40,766 nt of DNA. Source: an uncultured Ruminiclostridium sp. GTDB lineage: Bacteria; Bacillota; Clostridia; Oscillospirales; Acutalibacteraceae. The position numbers were made by a program, and so were the translations under genes. The first letter of the stretch is position 1. Each line of letters starts with the position of its first letter. The stretch is taken from positions 1 to 40,766 of the forward strand of contig CABUCM010000025.1 of NCBI GenBank assembly GCA_902490005.1, read 5' to 3'. A model generated the notes under the pieces. It was not told the origin of the DNA. It searched no databases and was given only the letters and a program-made list of their open reading frames with translations. Positions 33,525-40,766 of this stretch are shown here, piece by piece.

Positions 33525-33568
33525 AGGCTGCCCTCCCAATTAAAAGCCATAAATGAGGAGGACAGCCT
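33525..33568 (-). terminator. Terminator between the sugar-binding protein gene and lacI-type gene
   Basis: On the minus strand a 12-base stem (AGGCTGTCCTCC with GGAGGGCAGCCT, one G-U) is followed by TTTTCTG. It lies 38 bases after the stop of the binding-protein gene, which ends at 33606. Confidence 0.8.
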
Positions 33569-33605
33569 ATCTTTTGAGAAAATCGGGGAGGGAGCGGAGA
33601 AAAGG

Positions 33606-34970
33606 TTATTTCCCTACAACCTCTTCAGCGACTGTTGCCACAGAATCGGCGGCCTGCTCAGGAGTCATCGTGCCAGCAAAAAGGTCGACGATCCGCAGTT
33701 TCAGTTCTTCAATAACAGAGGTATCAAACGCCCAGTCGGCATAGTTCATCTGGGGCAGATCCATCTGTTTCGTAAAGGCCTCTTCCTGGAACAGCGGGTT
33801 CATTTCCAGACCTAACTCATCCAGGGATTCGTTAAACGCCTTGTTCACAGTATAGAGGGCAGAGTCGGCAAACTTAGCCTTGCAGCCGTCAAAGTTATAG
33901 GTATAATCCAGCCAAGCGGCGGCAGCCTCTTTTTCAGCGTCACTGGCACCGCTGTAAACCGCATAAGCATCATTGGCAAAGAACATCTGGCCCTTCAGCT
34001 CGGTATCGGCATTAATCTTAGGCAGAGATACAGTGTGAATTTCAAAGGGAACGTCATCCCAGCCGTTGGTCAGAGATTCCGGCCACCATGTTCCGCAATA
34101 CATAAACAGGGTCTTTCCAGAGGCCCAGGACTGGTTCACGGACATGTGGTCAGAGGATTCAAATCCGGTGATAAAGGCTCCGCTTTGTCCCAGCTTCTGT
34201 AAAGCACCGAAAACCTCCAATACCTCAGGGGAGTCGTTCCATTTTACGGCGCCGCTGTTCAAATCATCGATAATTTGGGGGGTAGACACCTGCATGAAAT
34301 AGTCGCCCATAAGAATAACGCCAGGCCAGCGGTCCAGGTTTCCAAAGGAAAGCAGCTGATAGCCAGCATTATTGACCGTTTCTTTTAAAGCGACAAATTC
34401 GTCGATGGTCATATCCTGCTTGAGCTCAAGCCCTAGTTCTTTTGCCATATCGGCGTTGTAATAAAGAGTTTCCCAATATCCGCCGGTGGAGCGGGGAACC
34501 GCATATAAGACGCCATCCTTAGAGCAGGCGTCGTAGATATCCTCGTAGCTCATATCTTTCCAGCCATACTGTTCAGAATAAGCGTTCAGATCAGTGCAGG
34601 CTCCTGCCGCGATCAGGTCGTTTAACTGGGAACCCACCTTGGGACGGAGAATGGTGGGGGCGGTGCCAGCTTGGATGGCGATGGTGGTTTGTTCTTTCAA
34701 TTCGTCATCCTGATAAAGGGTATACTCAATCTCATACTGGGGATATTTTTCGCTGAAAGCCTCATAATAAGCCATTTCGTTTTCCAAGGGCGCGTTCAGC
34801 CACGCCGTGATCTTAGTGGTTTCACCGCTGGTGCTGGAGGTTCCCTCCGCGGAAGAAGCTTTGTCAGAATTCGCAGGGGTGCTGGAATTTGCAGAATCTC
34901 CGGAGCAACCTCCGAATACCATAGGGATCGCTAACATACACGCTAGGACTGCCAGGAACTTCTTTTTCAT
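33606..34970 (-). CDS. Sugar ABC transporter substrate-binding lipoprotein (CUT1 type)
   Basis: The 454-residue lipoprotein has a signal peptide, MKKKFLAVLACMLAIPMVFG, and a lipobox FGGC with the modified Cys at residue 22. A Ser/Thr/Asn-rich linker (~23-50) follows. The mature part is a family 1 extracellular solute-binding fold (ITAWLNAPLENEMAYYEAFSEKYPQYEIEY). It captures the sugar outside the membrane and delivers it to the two permeases encoded upstream in reading order. AGGAGG-like GGGAGG lies before the ATG. It comes after the permeases, the reverse of the common order, and two hairpins precede it. The ligand is unknown. Confidence 0.95.
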   Translation of the reverse strand: MKKKFLAVLACMLAIPMVFGGCSGDSANSSTPANSDKASSAEGTSSTSGETTKITAWLNAPLENEMAYYEAFSEKYPQYEIEYTLYQDDELKEQTTIAIQAGTAPTILRPKVGSQLNDLIAAGACTDLNAYSEQYGWKDMSYEDIYDACSKDGVLYAVPRSTGGYWETLYYNADMAKELGLELKQDMTIDEFVALKETVNNAGYQLLSFGNLDRWPGVILMGDYFMQVSTPQIIDDLNSGAVKWNDSPEVLEVFGALQKLGQSGAFITGFESSDHMSVNQSWASGKTLFMYCGTWWPESLTNGWDDVPFEIHTVSLPKINADTELKGQMFFANDAYAVYSGASDAEKEAAAAWLDYTYNFDGCKAKFADSALYTVNKAFNESLDELGLEMNPLFQEEAFTKQMDLPQMNYADWAFDTSVIEELKLRIVDLFAGTMTPEQAADSVATVAEEVVGK

Positions 34971-34996
34971 TAGTTTTACCTCCCGTTTTTTAATGC

Positions 34997-35051
34997 GTTC
35001 TCTTTTTCAGAGAACAAAATTTATCTGAAATACTGCTTTCAGCAATATTTC
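34997..35051 (-). repeat. Two tandem intercistronic stem-loops before the binding-protein gene
   Basis: In reading order (minus strand) the first hairpin has an 11-base stem with a three-base loop (35027-35051, one G-U). The second is a perfect seven-base repeat with a five-base loop (34997-35015). Both lie between the permease stop at 35062 and the binding-protein start at 34970. The first begins 10 bases after the permease stop. Such structures can partly end transcription or protect the downstream message from decay. Confidence 0.7.
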
Positions 35052-35061
35052 ATGACCGTGG

Positions 35062-35979
35062 TTAGATGTTGCCGACACTCCGGTCCACAGAACTGCGGAA
35101 TTTATTGAATAGGCCGGTTAAAATCAGCGCCAGCAGGAATACGATGACCGCCATCGCACAAGCATAGCCGAAACGGTTTTCCGTAAAGGCCAGCCTATAC
35201 ATGAGTATGGACGTCACCTTGGTGGCGCTGCCGGGTCCGCCCTGCGTCATGACATAGATAATATCAAAAGCCTTAAATCCGCCGATGAGATTGATGGCGG
35301 AACCAGTCAGCACCGTGGGCATCAGCAGGGGCAAAACCACCCGCCAAAAGGTTTGGGTTTTGGAAGCGCCGTCGATGGCCGCCGCTTCGATGATATCATG
35401 GGGGATGTTCATCATTGCGGCGCAGGTCATTACCATGCCGAAGCCTGACCATTGCCAGATTACCGGGATAAATGCCCAGAACAGCGCCATATTTGAGTTG
35501 CTTAGGTACTGAATGGGATTCACCGGGTCAATCATGCCGAACAGGCTCAGGAAGCTATTGATCAGTCCAAGATTGGGATCGTAAACCAACTGCCACAGAA
35601 GTCCGATTGCCACATAGGACATCATCATGGGCATAAACAATATAGTGCGGAATATCCCGGATGTCGTCCGGTTTGGAGAAAGATACTCTACCATAACGCC
35701 ATAGAGAAGCCCGGTCAAAGGAAGAATCACTACAGACAGCACTACCCAAACGATGGTGACCCAGATAGAATTCCAAAATTCGTTGTTGTGAAAGATTTTG
35801 TCATAATTACTAAAGCCAATATAGGATACCTCCTTCAGGCCGTTCCAATCGGTAAAGGAAAGCCTGAGGGAATCCAGCATGGGATAAAACAGAAAAGCAG
35901 AAATTACTAAAATTGATGGAAGTAAATAAAGATACGGCTCTAGGCGGCGCATAGGATGAAATCTCTTTTTTGTTGTCAT
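35062..35979 (-). CDS. Sugar ABC transporter permease (MalF/UgpA-like)
   Basis: The 305-residue inner-membrane protein has six predicted helices. It starts with a basic segment (MTTKKRFHPMRRLEP) and the classic YLYLLPSILVISAFLFYPMLDSLRLSF, and has the EAA-loop motif IEAAAIDGASKTQTFWRVVLPLLMPTVL that docks the ATPase. It overlaps the regular layout of CUT1 transporters and lies 13 bases after the second permease in reading order. The matching ATPase is not encoded in the window. Confidence 0.95.
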   Translation of the reverse strand: MTTKKRFHPMRRLEPYLYLLPSILVISAFLFYPMLDSLRLSFTDWNGLKEVSYIGFSNYDKIFHNNEFWNSIWVTIVWVVLSVVILPLTGLLYGVMVEYLSPNRTTSGIFRTILFMPMMMSYVAIGLLWQLVYDPNLGLINSFLSLFGMIDPVNPIQYLSNSNMALFWAFIPVIWQWSGFGMVMTCAAMMNIPHDIIEAAAIDGASKTQTFWRVVLPLLMPTVLTGSAINLIGGFKAFDIIYVMTQGGPGSATKVTSILMYRLAFTENRFGYACAMAVIVFLLALILTGLFNKFRSSVDRSVGNI

Positions 35980-35992
35980 AATATTCTCCTCC

Positions 35993-36844
35993 TTAACCCT
36001 TTACCGCGCCGGCGGTTAAGCCGCGGATAAAATATTTTTGCAGAAACAGGTAAAGAACGATAATCGGAATGACCGAAAGGGAGAGAATAGCGAAAATTTT
36101 CGGCCAGTCGGAAGCGTACCTGCCAACAAATACCGTCAAAGTCAAGGGAAGGGTTTTGACATTGTTAGCGCTTAAGAAGGTCAAGGCGAATATGTATTCG
36201 TTCCACGCGAATAGCGCCTGATAAATGATAACGCTGGCAAGCCCAGGTTTGCTTAGAGGAAGCATAAAGCTCAAGTAATAGTGAAAGCTGTTGCAGCCGT
36301 CAATTTTCGTGGATTCATAGATATCCCTGGGAACCTCCTGGAAGCTGTTTCGAAGCAGCAGCATGGAAAGGGGGATTCCCACCGCGGTGTACGCAATGAT
36401 CGCGGACCATTGCGTATTAAGCACCTGCATGGATTTAAACATAGAGAACAGCGGAATTAAGATAATTTGAGCAGAGATGATTTGCCCAGCCAAAATAAAA
36501 AGATAAAGCGCGTTTTTTCCTTTAAAGTCCATCACTGAAAACGCAAACGCGGCAAGGCTTGAGATCAGGACGATTAAAACAACGCTGATTACCGTAATCA
36601 TCAGGCTGTTCAGCAGCGCCTGAGAGAAGTTGGCGGCGATCCACGCGTCTCGATAGACGGTAAAGTCAAAGCCGGTCGGAAACGCCAACGCGTTTTGATA
36701 GATTTCGTTGTTGGTTTTAAAAGACCCTAAAAACATCCATAAGATTGGGTAAAAGGAAATGACAAGCAAAAGGACTAGCAAAAGAAATAACAGCCAGCGA
36801 CCGATTCCTTTTTTTCCCACCCGATTTTGATTCATTTCTGACAC
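35993..36844 (-). CDS. Sugar ABC transporter permease (MalG/LacG-like)
   Basis: The 283-residue permease has about six helices. The first is LLFLLLVLLLVISFYPILWMFLGSFK, then the EAA loop IYESTKIDGCNSFHYYLSFMLPLSKPGLASV, and a C-terminal ALTFLSANNVKTLPLTLTVFVG segment typical of MalG-like proteins. An AAAGGAGAAGG sequence lies before the ATG. It is the first gene of the three-gene transporter transcript in reading order. It pairs with the MalF-like permease in a heterodimer that needs an external ATPase such as an MsmX-type protein. Confidence 0.95.
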   Translation of the reverse strand: MSEMNQNRVGKKGIGRWLLFLLLVLLLVISFYPILWMFLGSFKTNNEIYQNALAFPTGFDFTVYRDAWIAANFSQALLNSLMITVISVVLIVLISSLAAFAFSVMDFKGKNALYLFILAGQIISAQIILIPLFSMFKSMQVLNTQWSAIIAYTAVGIPLSMLLLRNSFQEVPRDIYESTKIDGCNSFHYYLSFMLPLSKPGLASVIIYQALFAWNEYIFALTFLSANNVKTLPLTLTVFVGRYASDWPKIFAILSLSVIPIIVLYLFLQKYFIRGLTAGAVKG

Positions 36845-37150
36845 CTTCTCCTTTTTTGAATTCTCCCCAAAGGATTCTGTGTATCACAACCACAGCGATT
36901 GTGTGGGTTTTCTCCAAACATTTGAAAAGGGAAGTTGCAAATGTTTTTTATCACTGGATATGTACGCTTCTTCCCTTTCCAGGAAGGAAGGGAGGAAGGA
37001 AAGGAAAACCGATTTAAGCCGGCCTTCCAGCTCTGTTGCGAAAAAACATGAGATCCCTACGGTGAGACCCCGCGCCGATGACGAAGACCGGCGCAGGATA
37101 TCAGCGCGGTATTAGAAGAAATAAAAGCTTTCCCTCAAAAAAGGAAGGGC
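36845..37150. promoter_or_regulatory. 306-base gap before the transporter genes, with inverted repeats and a GGAA-rich stretch
   Basis: A perfect nine-base inverted repeat, AAACATTTG (36916-36924) and CAAATGTTT (36938-36946), lies about 80 bases upstream of the MalG-like gene. A CCACA / TGTGG pair is found closer to that gene, near 36890-36906. Around 36981-37010 the plus strand is a purine-rich GGAAGGAAGGGAGG-type run. A GCGCCG / CGGCGC pair is at 37072-37094. I see no open frame of note and no convincing sigma-A hexamers, but a regulator site and the transporter promoter probably lie here. The right end holds the end of the GHL6 gene transcript. Confidence 0.45.
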
Positions 37151-37156
37151 TTAAGC
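37120..37156 (-). terminator. Possible weak terminator after the GHL6-like gene
   Basis: On the minus strand AAGCCCTTCC and GGGAAAGCTT pair imperfectly (two mismatches), followed by TTTATTTC. It overlaps the stop codon of the gene ending at 37151. Low-confidence call. Confidence 0.35.
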
Positions 37157-39268
37157 ATAGCAGATCGTGTACATATCAAAGCAATCCAGACGTTCTACAG
37201 CGATTTTCACTTTGCCGTTTTCATAGGAGAAATCTACCGGCTCGTCAGAGCAGGACTTCAGAACCTTAACAGGCTTTTCGGCAGATTCGATTTCCACATC
37301 AAAGTGATAAACCGGAAGAAAACGGAAACCCTCCTGCAGATTAACCATGCCGATGTACTTTTCTTTGTATTCCGGCGCGTCGAATAGCACAAACTCCACC
37401 GGTTCGGGAGCGGTAGAAGAGGAGAATACCGGTTCGCCGGGGATTAGCGACCGGATCAAACCGGCAAAAATATCGCTGTGCTGAAAACGGTCGGCTTTTT
37501 CAAAGGGGACACAGGACCAAATGACGGTTCCCTTGCCATAGTTGGTCTTTAGCAGGGCGGGATAGTCGGTAGCGATTCCAGGAGGATTGGCGTGAATGGT
37601 AGCAAAGGGATACCTGGGATCGTCTTCCTGAATGGTTTCACTGGCATAGGAACACATGTCGGTAAAGATTCCCAACGGATTCGGAACCGTATAGGGAAGG
37701 GTGAGGGTTCCCAAAACCTCTCCGTTTTTCTGTCCCTTCATTTTAAAGGACCGTTCAAACATAACCAGGGGGTAATCCTTTGTGAAATAGCCCTGCATCC
37801 AATCCGTGCCATCTGCGGGGGCCATATAAGTGATATCCTCCTGAGTCAAGCCTTCAATGGTACCACCGAAGAATTCCTCCGCCAGCTCCGGCGCGGAATG
37901 GCCGCTCATATACAGGCAGCCGCCGTTTTTAACATATTCCCGGAGCGCGTCGATTTCTCTTTCAGAAATCATGGGGGCATCCGCCAGAACCACAACCTTT
38001 GTGTCCTTTAAAAGCTCAAGCTTCCAGTTGTTCAAAACAGTGTAAGGAATATGGTGTTTTCTCAGAGATTCGCCGGCGCCGATGGAAGCGTCTAAATGAG
38101 GCATTGTGGGATCGCTTTCCTCTTTGGAGCCGATTTTAACGCCGTTGTTTTCCACGTCCATTTTGCCGTTAAGATTGAAATAGACACCGACATCATAGGC
38201 CATTTTCCCACGCTTTAAATATTTCTCATATTGTTCCATCTCTCCATGTATCTGGCCTAACGCTTCATAGACACGGCGGTCATGGGTCCCCTTGGGATCG
38301 ATGGCGTCGATCATAAGGCTGGCTCCGTGGTGCAGAGCGGTGACCAGAACGCTGGCCCGCAGCTGATCCATGGATTTCGTTGTGGTGTGTTCGCTTAACG
38401 CGGGATAGCATCGGGAAGTCATGTATTCGAAGGGCTGAATTTGCGTCAGGTTATAATATAATTTACAGGCAAAGGATTGCTGCGCAATACCGCCGTAAAG
38501 ATCGCCGCCGGCGTAATCGCTGGCTTTGCCAATATTCTCATTCACGCCGCGGTTCCACATATGTACGGCATTGGAATATTGATGCTCTACGGCGCATTCC
38601 GGCTTATGCTTTTTGATCTCCGCCGTCATATCCAGAGCAAAATCCTCCATCCATTCCTGGCGCTTACGCTGGAACAAATTCCAGCGGTCATCCTTCCAAT
38701 CGATCACTTCAGGCATAGGGCCGCCGACTTCTTTTTCCCAGCGGGCCCGGCACTCGTCGCAGTAACAGACCATAGGCCAGAAGGTCATATCAAGGAAAAT
38801 ACCCTCAAAGTCAAAATAGTCGCAGAATTCCGCCATTTGCTCACGGACAAAATTGCGGTATTCCATGTTGTTGGGACAACACAGCCCATAACGTTTCCCA
38901 GTTGCCCGGGAGCCCCGTCCTTCCAGGTCCCGCATCTGCCATTCTGGATGCTCCCGATAGGCCCAGTTATTATAAATAATGCTGTAGTAAGCAACAACCG
39001 CCATTCCATCGTCGTGGCACATATCGAAGAGCCTTTTCATGGCGTCCTCTTTGCCGATAAACCCCTCGTGCATCTCTCCGGATTTGGTAGGCCAGTAGCA
39101 AAGGCCAACATGAGATTGGATGTAAATCATAGGCGCGTTAATTTTTGCTATTTTCAGGCTTTCAAAATAAGTCTCAGGGTCAAACTTGGACATAAATTCG
39201 GGGTTCCAATTTTCGATATGCATATCGATTAGGGTCCGGCGAAGTTTGTCTCGATAGTTATAAGTCAT
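37151..39268 (-). CDS. GHL6-like putative glycoside hydrolase with beta-galactosidase-trimerisation-type domain
   Basis: The protein has 705 residues from ATG 39268 (reverse), preceded by GGAAAGGAA. The open frame extends seven codons upstream without a ribosome site. No signal peptide. Residues ~10-340 resemble the hypothetical glycosyl hydrolase 6 TIM barrel, with EGIFLDMTFWP (D160, a candidate catalytic carboxylate) directly followed by CYCDEC (C168, C170, C173), typical of this group. Residues ~375-620 resemble a class I amidotransferase-like or beta-galactosidase trimerisation domain (VVVLADAPMISEREIDALREYVKNGGCLYMSGHS). Members relate to alpha-L-fucosidase-type enzymes but are largely uncharacterised, so the substrate is open. 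It is the second gene of the cluster in reading order. Confidence 0.8.
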   Translation of the reverse strand: MTYNYRDKLRRTLIDMHIENWNPEFMSKFDPETYFESLKIAKINAPMIYIQSHVGLCYWPTKSGEMHEGFIGKEDAMKRLFDMCHDDGMAVVAYYSIIYNNWAYREHPEWQMRDLEGRGSRATGKRYGLCCPNNMEYRNFVREQMAEFCDYFDFEGIFLDMTFWPMVCYCDECRARWEKEVGGPMPEVIDWKDDRWNLFQRKRQEWMEDFALDMTAEIKKHKPECAVEHQYSNAVHMWNRGVNENIGKASDYAGGDLYGGIAQQSFACKLYYNLTQIQPFEYMTSRCYPALSEHTTTKSMDQLRASVLVTALHHGASLMIDAIDPKGTHDRRVYEALGQIHGEMEQYEKYLKRGKMAYDVGVYFNLNGKMDVENNGVKIGSKEESDPTMPHLDASIGAGESLRKHHIPYTVLNNWKLELLKDTKVVVLADAPMISEREIDALREYVKNGGCLYMSGHSAPELAEEFFGGTIEGLTQEDITYMAPADGTDWMQGYFTKDYPLVMFERSFKMKGQKNGEVLGTLTLPYTVPNPLGIFTDMCSYASETIQEDDPRYPFATIHANPPGIATDYPALLKTNYGKGTVIWSCVPFEKADRFQHSDIFAGLIRSLIPGEPVFSSSTAPEPVEFVLFDAPEYKEKYIGMVNLQEGFRFLPVYHFDVEIESAEKPVKVLKSCSDEPVDFSYENGKVKIAVERLDCFDMYTICYA

Positions 39269-39310
39269 CTTAACGTTTCCTTTCCACAAAAAATTGTGAT
39301 CAAATTTGTT

Positions 39311-39354
39311 GCCGCCGGTGTTAGGTATTCAGTCTGCAAAACACCCTTGGCGGC
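39311..39354 (-). repeat. Intercistronic hairpin between the oxidoreductase and GHL6-like genes
   Basis: GCCGCC plus GGTGTT pair with AACACC plus GGCGGC, with a three-base bulge (39346-39348). Twelve base pairs in all, with a 17-base loop. A small CACAA/TTGTG pair follows in reading order at 39286-39299. There is no T run right after the main stem, so it is more likely an RNA-stability or partial attenuation element. Confidence 0.55.
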
Positions 39355-39362
39355 ATGTGGCT

Positions 39363-40472
39363 TTAGGGAAGGTTCCTGCGCCGGATTTCGGGAAGTTCCC
39401 GGCGCATGCGCTGATTGATATCACCTCCAAAGGATTGTTTCATCGGAAGATCAACACGCCGGTGCTCCAGCGCACTGATACACATTGCTTCAAGCGCTTC
39501 ATACCCTGTATAAGCTTGCTGAATATTACAGGGATGAATTTGGGTGTCGTCGTCCAGCCAGCGGATTAAATCCGCCGTATAGATAGTCTGGCCGAATGGA
39601 TGCTCCAGTTCATCGTGAAATCCGTTTTCTTTTCCGCCGATCACGGCTCCATTGGTAGCGGCTGTAAACGCACCCCAGTGTCCGTTGCATTCCGCCCACA
39701 CATAACCGGTGCTGCCGTAAACGGTCAAACGGTCGTCCTCCCAAAAGTCAATGGGATATATTCCAGACTGGTAATCTTCTTGATGCTGATGAAACCTTCT
39801 AGAAAAATAACCGAATTGTAATGAGGAACGGATCCCATTTTCCATGACCGCCTCTCCCAAAAGGTAGTCGGGGGAGGGATGGGTGTCAGAAAGAAGTGTT
39901 TTTCCATGGACATGGCCTACCACACTGACAGGCCCGATGCCGCCGTTGGCCCAAATGGCATAATCCATATAGTGCGTTCCAAGCTGAGAAAGCCAGGGCT
40001 GGCATTCCGCATTAATCCTCTCAATTGACCCTAATTCTCCGCTTTTCAGGATGTTTTGTAATATTTGAAAATTTTTCAGATATTTATGCTGGTGGCACAC
40101 AACCGCTTTGATGCGATGGGCCTCGCAAAGCTCCACCATTGTTTTAGCGTCCTCCAATGAGGTAGCCATAGGTTTTTCCATACACACCGCTTTTACACCG
40201 GTGCGGGCTGCCAGCTGGACCAGTTCCACTCTGGTGCTAGGCAGGGTGCAAAAGGAAAGAATATCCGGCCTTAATGTTTCTACCATTTCCGCCGCGTTGG
40301 TGTACCAGTGTTCCTTCGGAATTTGGAACTGTTTTCCCACAGCTTTCAAACGGTCCTGTTGCAGGTCGCAAATTCCCAAAATCTCGATTCGGTCTTGATG
40401 ATTTTGAAATCCCTTTAAATGGGTAATTCCACGGGCGCCTAGTCCGATTTGAACCACAGAGTATTTTTTCAT
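39363..40472 (-). CDS. Gfo/Idh/MocA-family NAD(P)-dependent oxidoreductase
   Basis: The 369 residues have the N-terminal Rossmann motif VVQIGLGARGITH, the family EKP motif (residues 99-101 in CMEKPMATS), and a C-terminal alpha/beta domain with H167 and D170 in LGTHYMDYAIWANGG, the positions expected for the catalytic dyad. AAGGAGG lies before the ATG. In this family such enzymes oxidise sugar or inositol hydroxyls, including the C3-oxidases that start keto-sugar glycoside breakdown. It is the first gene of the minus-strand cluster visible here, and its neighbours suggest action on a sugar or glycoside. The actual substrate is inferred only from context. Confidence 0.9.
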   Translation of the reverse strand: MKKYSVVQIGLGARGITHLKGFQNHQDRIEILGICDLQQDRLKAVGKQFQIPKEHWYTNAAEMVETLRPDILSFCTLPSTRVELVQLAARTGVKAVCMEKPMATSLEDAKTMVELCEAHRIKAVVCHQHKYLKNFQILQNILKSGELGSIERINAECQPWLSQLGTHYMDYAIWANGGIGPVSVVGHVHGKTLLSDTHPSPDYLLGEAVMENGIRSSLQFGYFSRRFHQHQEDYQSGIYPIDFWEDDRLTVYGSTGYVWAECNGHWGAFTAATNGAVIGGKENGFHDELEHPFGQTIYTADLIRWLDDDTQIHPCNIQQAYTGYEALEAMCISALEHRRVDLPMKQSFGGDINQRMRRELPEIRRRNLP

Positions 40473-40766
40473 GTGGGCTCCTCCTTATAAAAAGGTTTTT
40501 ATAACGAACGGGAAACCAAGATAATGAAACGATTTTTTAGAGAAGAAAATAGACTATCAATTAGTTGTGCCGGGAACTATGGTTTCATAGACAAAAAGAA
40601 AAAACGTATAAAAGTAAAAAAAATGCGATATTTCGCAGAAAACCTGCAAAACATCGCATAATAATGCACAATATTAAATATATAAAAATGTATACTTTAA
40701 CGGAAAGTAAATTAAATAAATTTTGAAATTAAATTCTAAAATACATCGACAAAAATTGGTTGTATT
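40473..40766. promoter_or_regulatory. AT-rich upstream region of the minus-strand cluster
   Basis: This is the upstream region of the oxidoreductase gene, strongly AT-rich. A plausible minus-strand -35 TTGATA with a weak AAAAAT -10 lies around 40533-40561. A short perfect inverted repeat CTATG/CATAG lies at 40577-40590 and could be an operator. A hairpin at 40623-40659 is listed separately. No coding region is seen. Confidence 0.35.
40613..40659 (-). terminator. Minus-strand terminator or leader hairpin upstream of the oxidoreductase gene
   Basis: Read on the minus strand, ATGCGAT (from 40659) and ATCGCAT (to 40623) enclose an inner GCAG/CTGC pair, and eight T residues follow (40623-40616). 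It could end a gene outside the window on the right or act as an attenuator in this cluster's leader. Confidence 0.6.

Noticed and set aside
38477..39232. 251-residue plus-strand open frame opposite the GHL6-like gene
   Set aside because: It mirrors the conserved TIM-barrel coding region and resembles no protein.
40524..40540. A catabolite repressor (cre) site near TGAAACG
   Set aside because: One base is missing from the central spacing and the right half does not match.
1..40766. CRISPR arrays, tRNA or rRNA genes, insertion sequences, prophage genes
   Set aside because: I saw no regular direct repeats with spacers, no tRNA or rRNA sequence, no transposase or integrase, and no phage genes.

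Overview
The window looks like a chromosomal segment of a low-to-mid GC, endospore-forming Clostridia bacterium, most likely of the Oscillospiraceae/Ruminococcaceae type. The support is a complete spoIIIA operon (AA to AH) plus yunB, an IspH fused to ribosomal-protein-S1 repeats, the clostridial gene order nusB, xseA, xseB, ispA, dxs, tlyA, nadK, argR, recN, a T-box-controlled tyrS, and several TTG starts behind strong Shine-Dalgarno sites. There is no rRNA gene to settle the lineage, so the placement is an inference.

Bases 1 to 25.8 kb, all on the plus strand, are housekeeping and sporulation genes. They begin with the cysteine-rich tail of a truncated protein and a five-helix membrane protein ended by a terminator. 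Next comes an RpiR-type regulator in a run with a flavoprotein (HI0933/BaiN family), cmk, plsC, the ispH-S1 fusion and a small Dabb-domain protein, closed by a terminator. Then follow yunB, ligA with its own promoter and terminator, and the spoIIIA operon. After a promoter and leader hairpin come nusB, a TsaD/Kae1-like paralogue, xseA, xseB and ispA. Another promoter drives dxs, tlyA, nadK, argR and recN. A consensus promoter overlapping the recN stop codon then drives a tyrosine T-box leader and tyrS.

From 25.8 to 40.5 kb the strand switches and all genes lie on the minus strand. This is an accessory carbohydrate locus. Read in its transcription direction (right to left) it holds a Gfo/Idh/MocA oxidoreductase, a GHL6-like putative glycosidase, two CUT1 permeases, a sugar-binding lipoprotein, a LacI regulator, a 1001-residue putative clan GH-A glycosidase with amidotransferase-like domains, a zinc-motif-lacking MDR dehydrogenase, a TIM-barrel sugar isomerase/epimerase and an NAD-dependent GH4 glycosidase. 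None of the three putative glycosidases has a visible signal peptide, so the likely scheme is import of an intact oligosaccharide or glycoside followed by cytoplasmic breakdown. The combination of GH4 with an MocA-type oxidoreductase, an MDR dehydrogenase and a TIM-barrel isomerase suggests a redox-assisted (keto-sugar) deglycosylation route. That assignment and the substrate are inferences. The transporter ATPase is not encoded here.

The intergenic spaces of the minus-strand block hold several clear inverted repeats that probably set transcript ends and relative expression. I saw no CRISPR array, tRNA or rRNA gene, insertion sequence or prophage gene.
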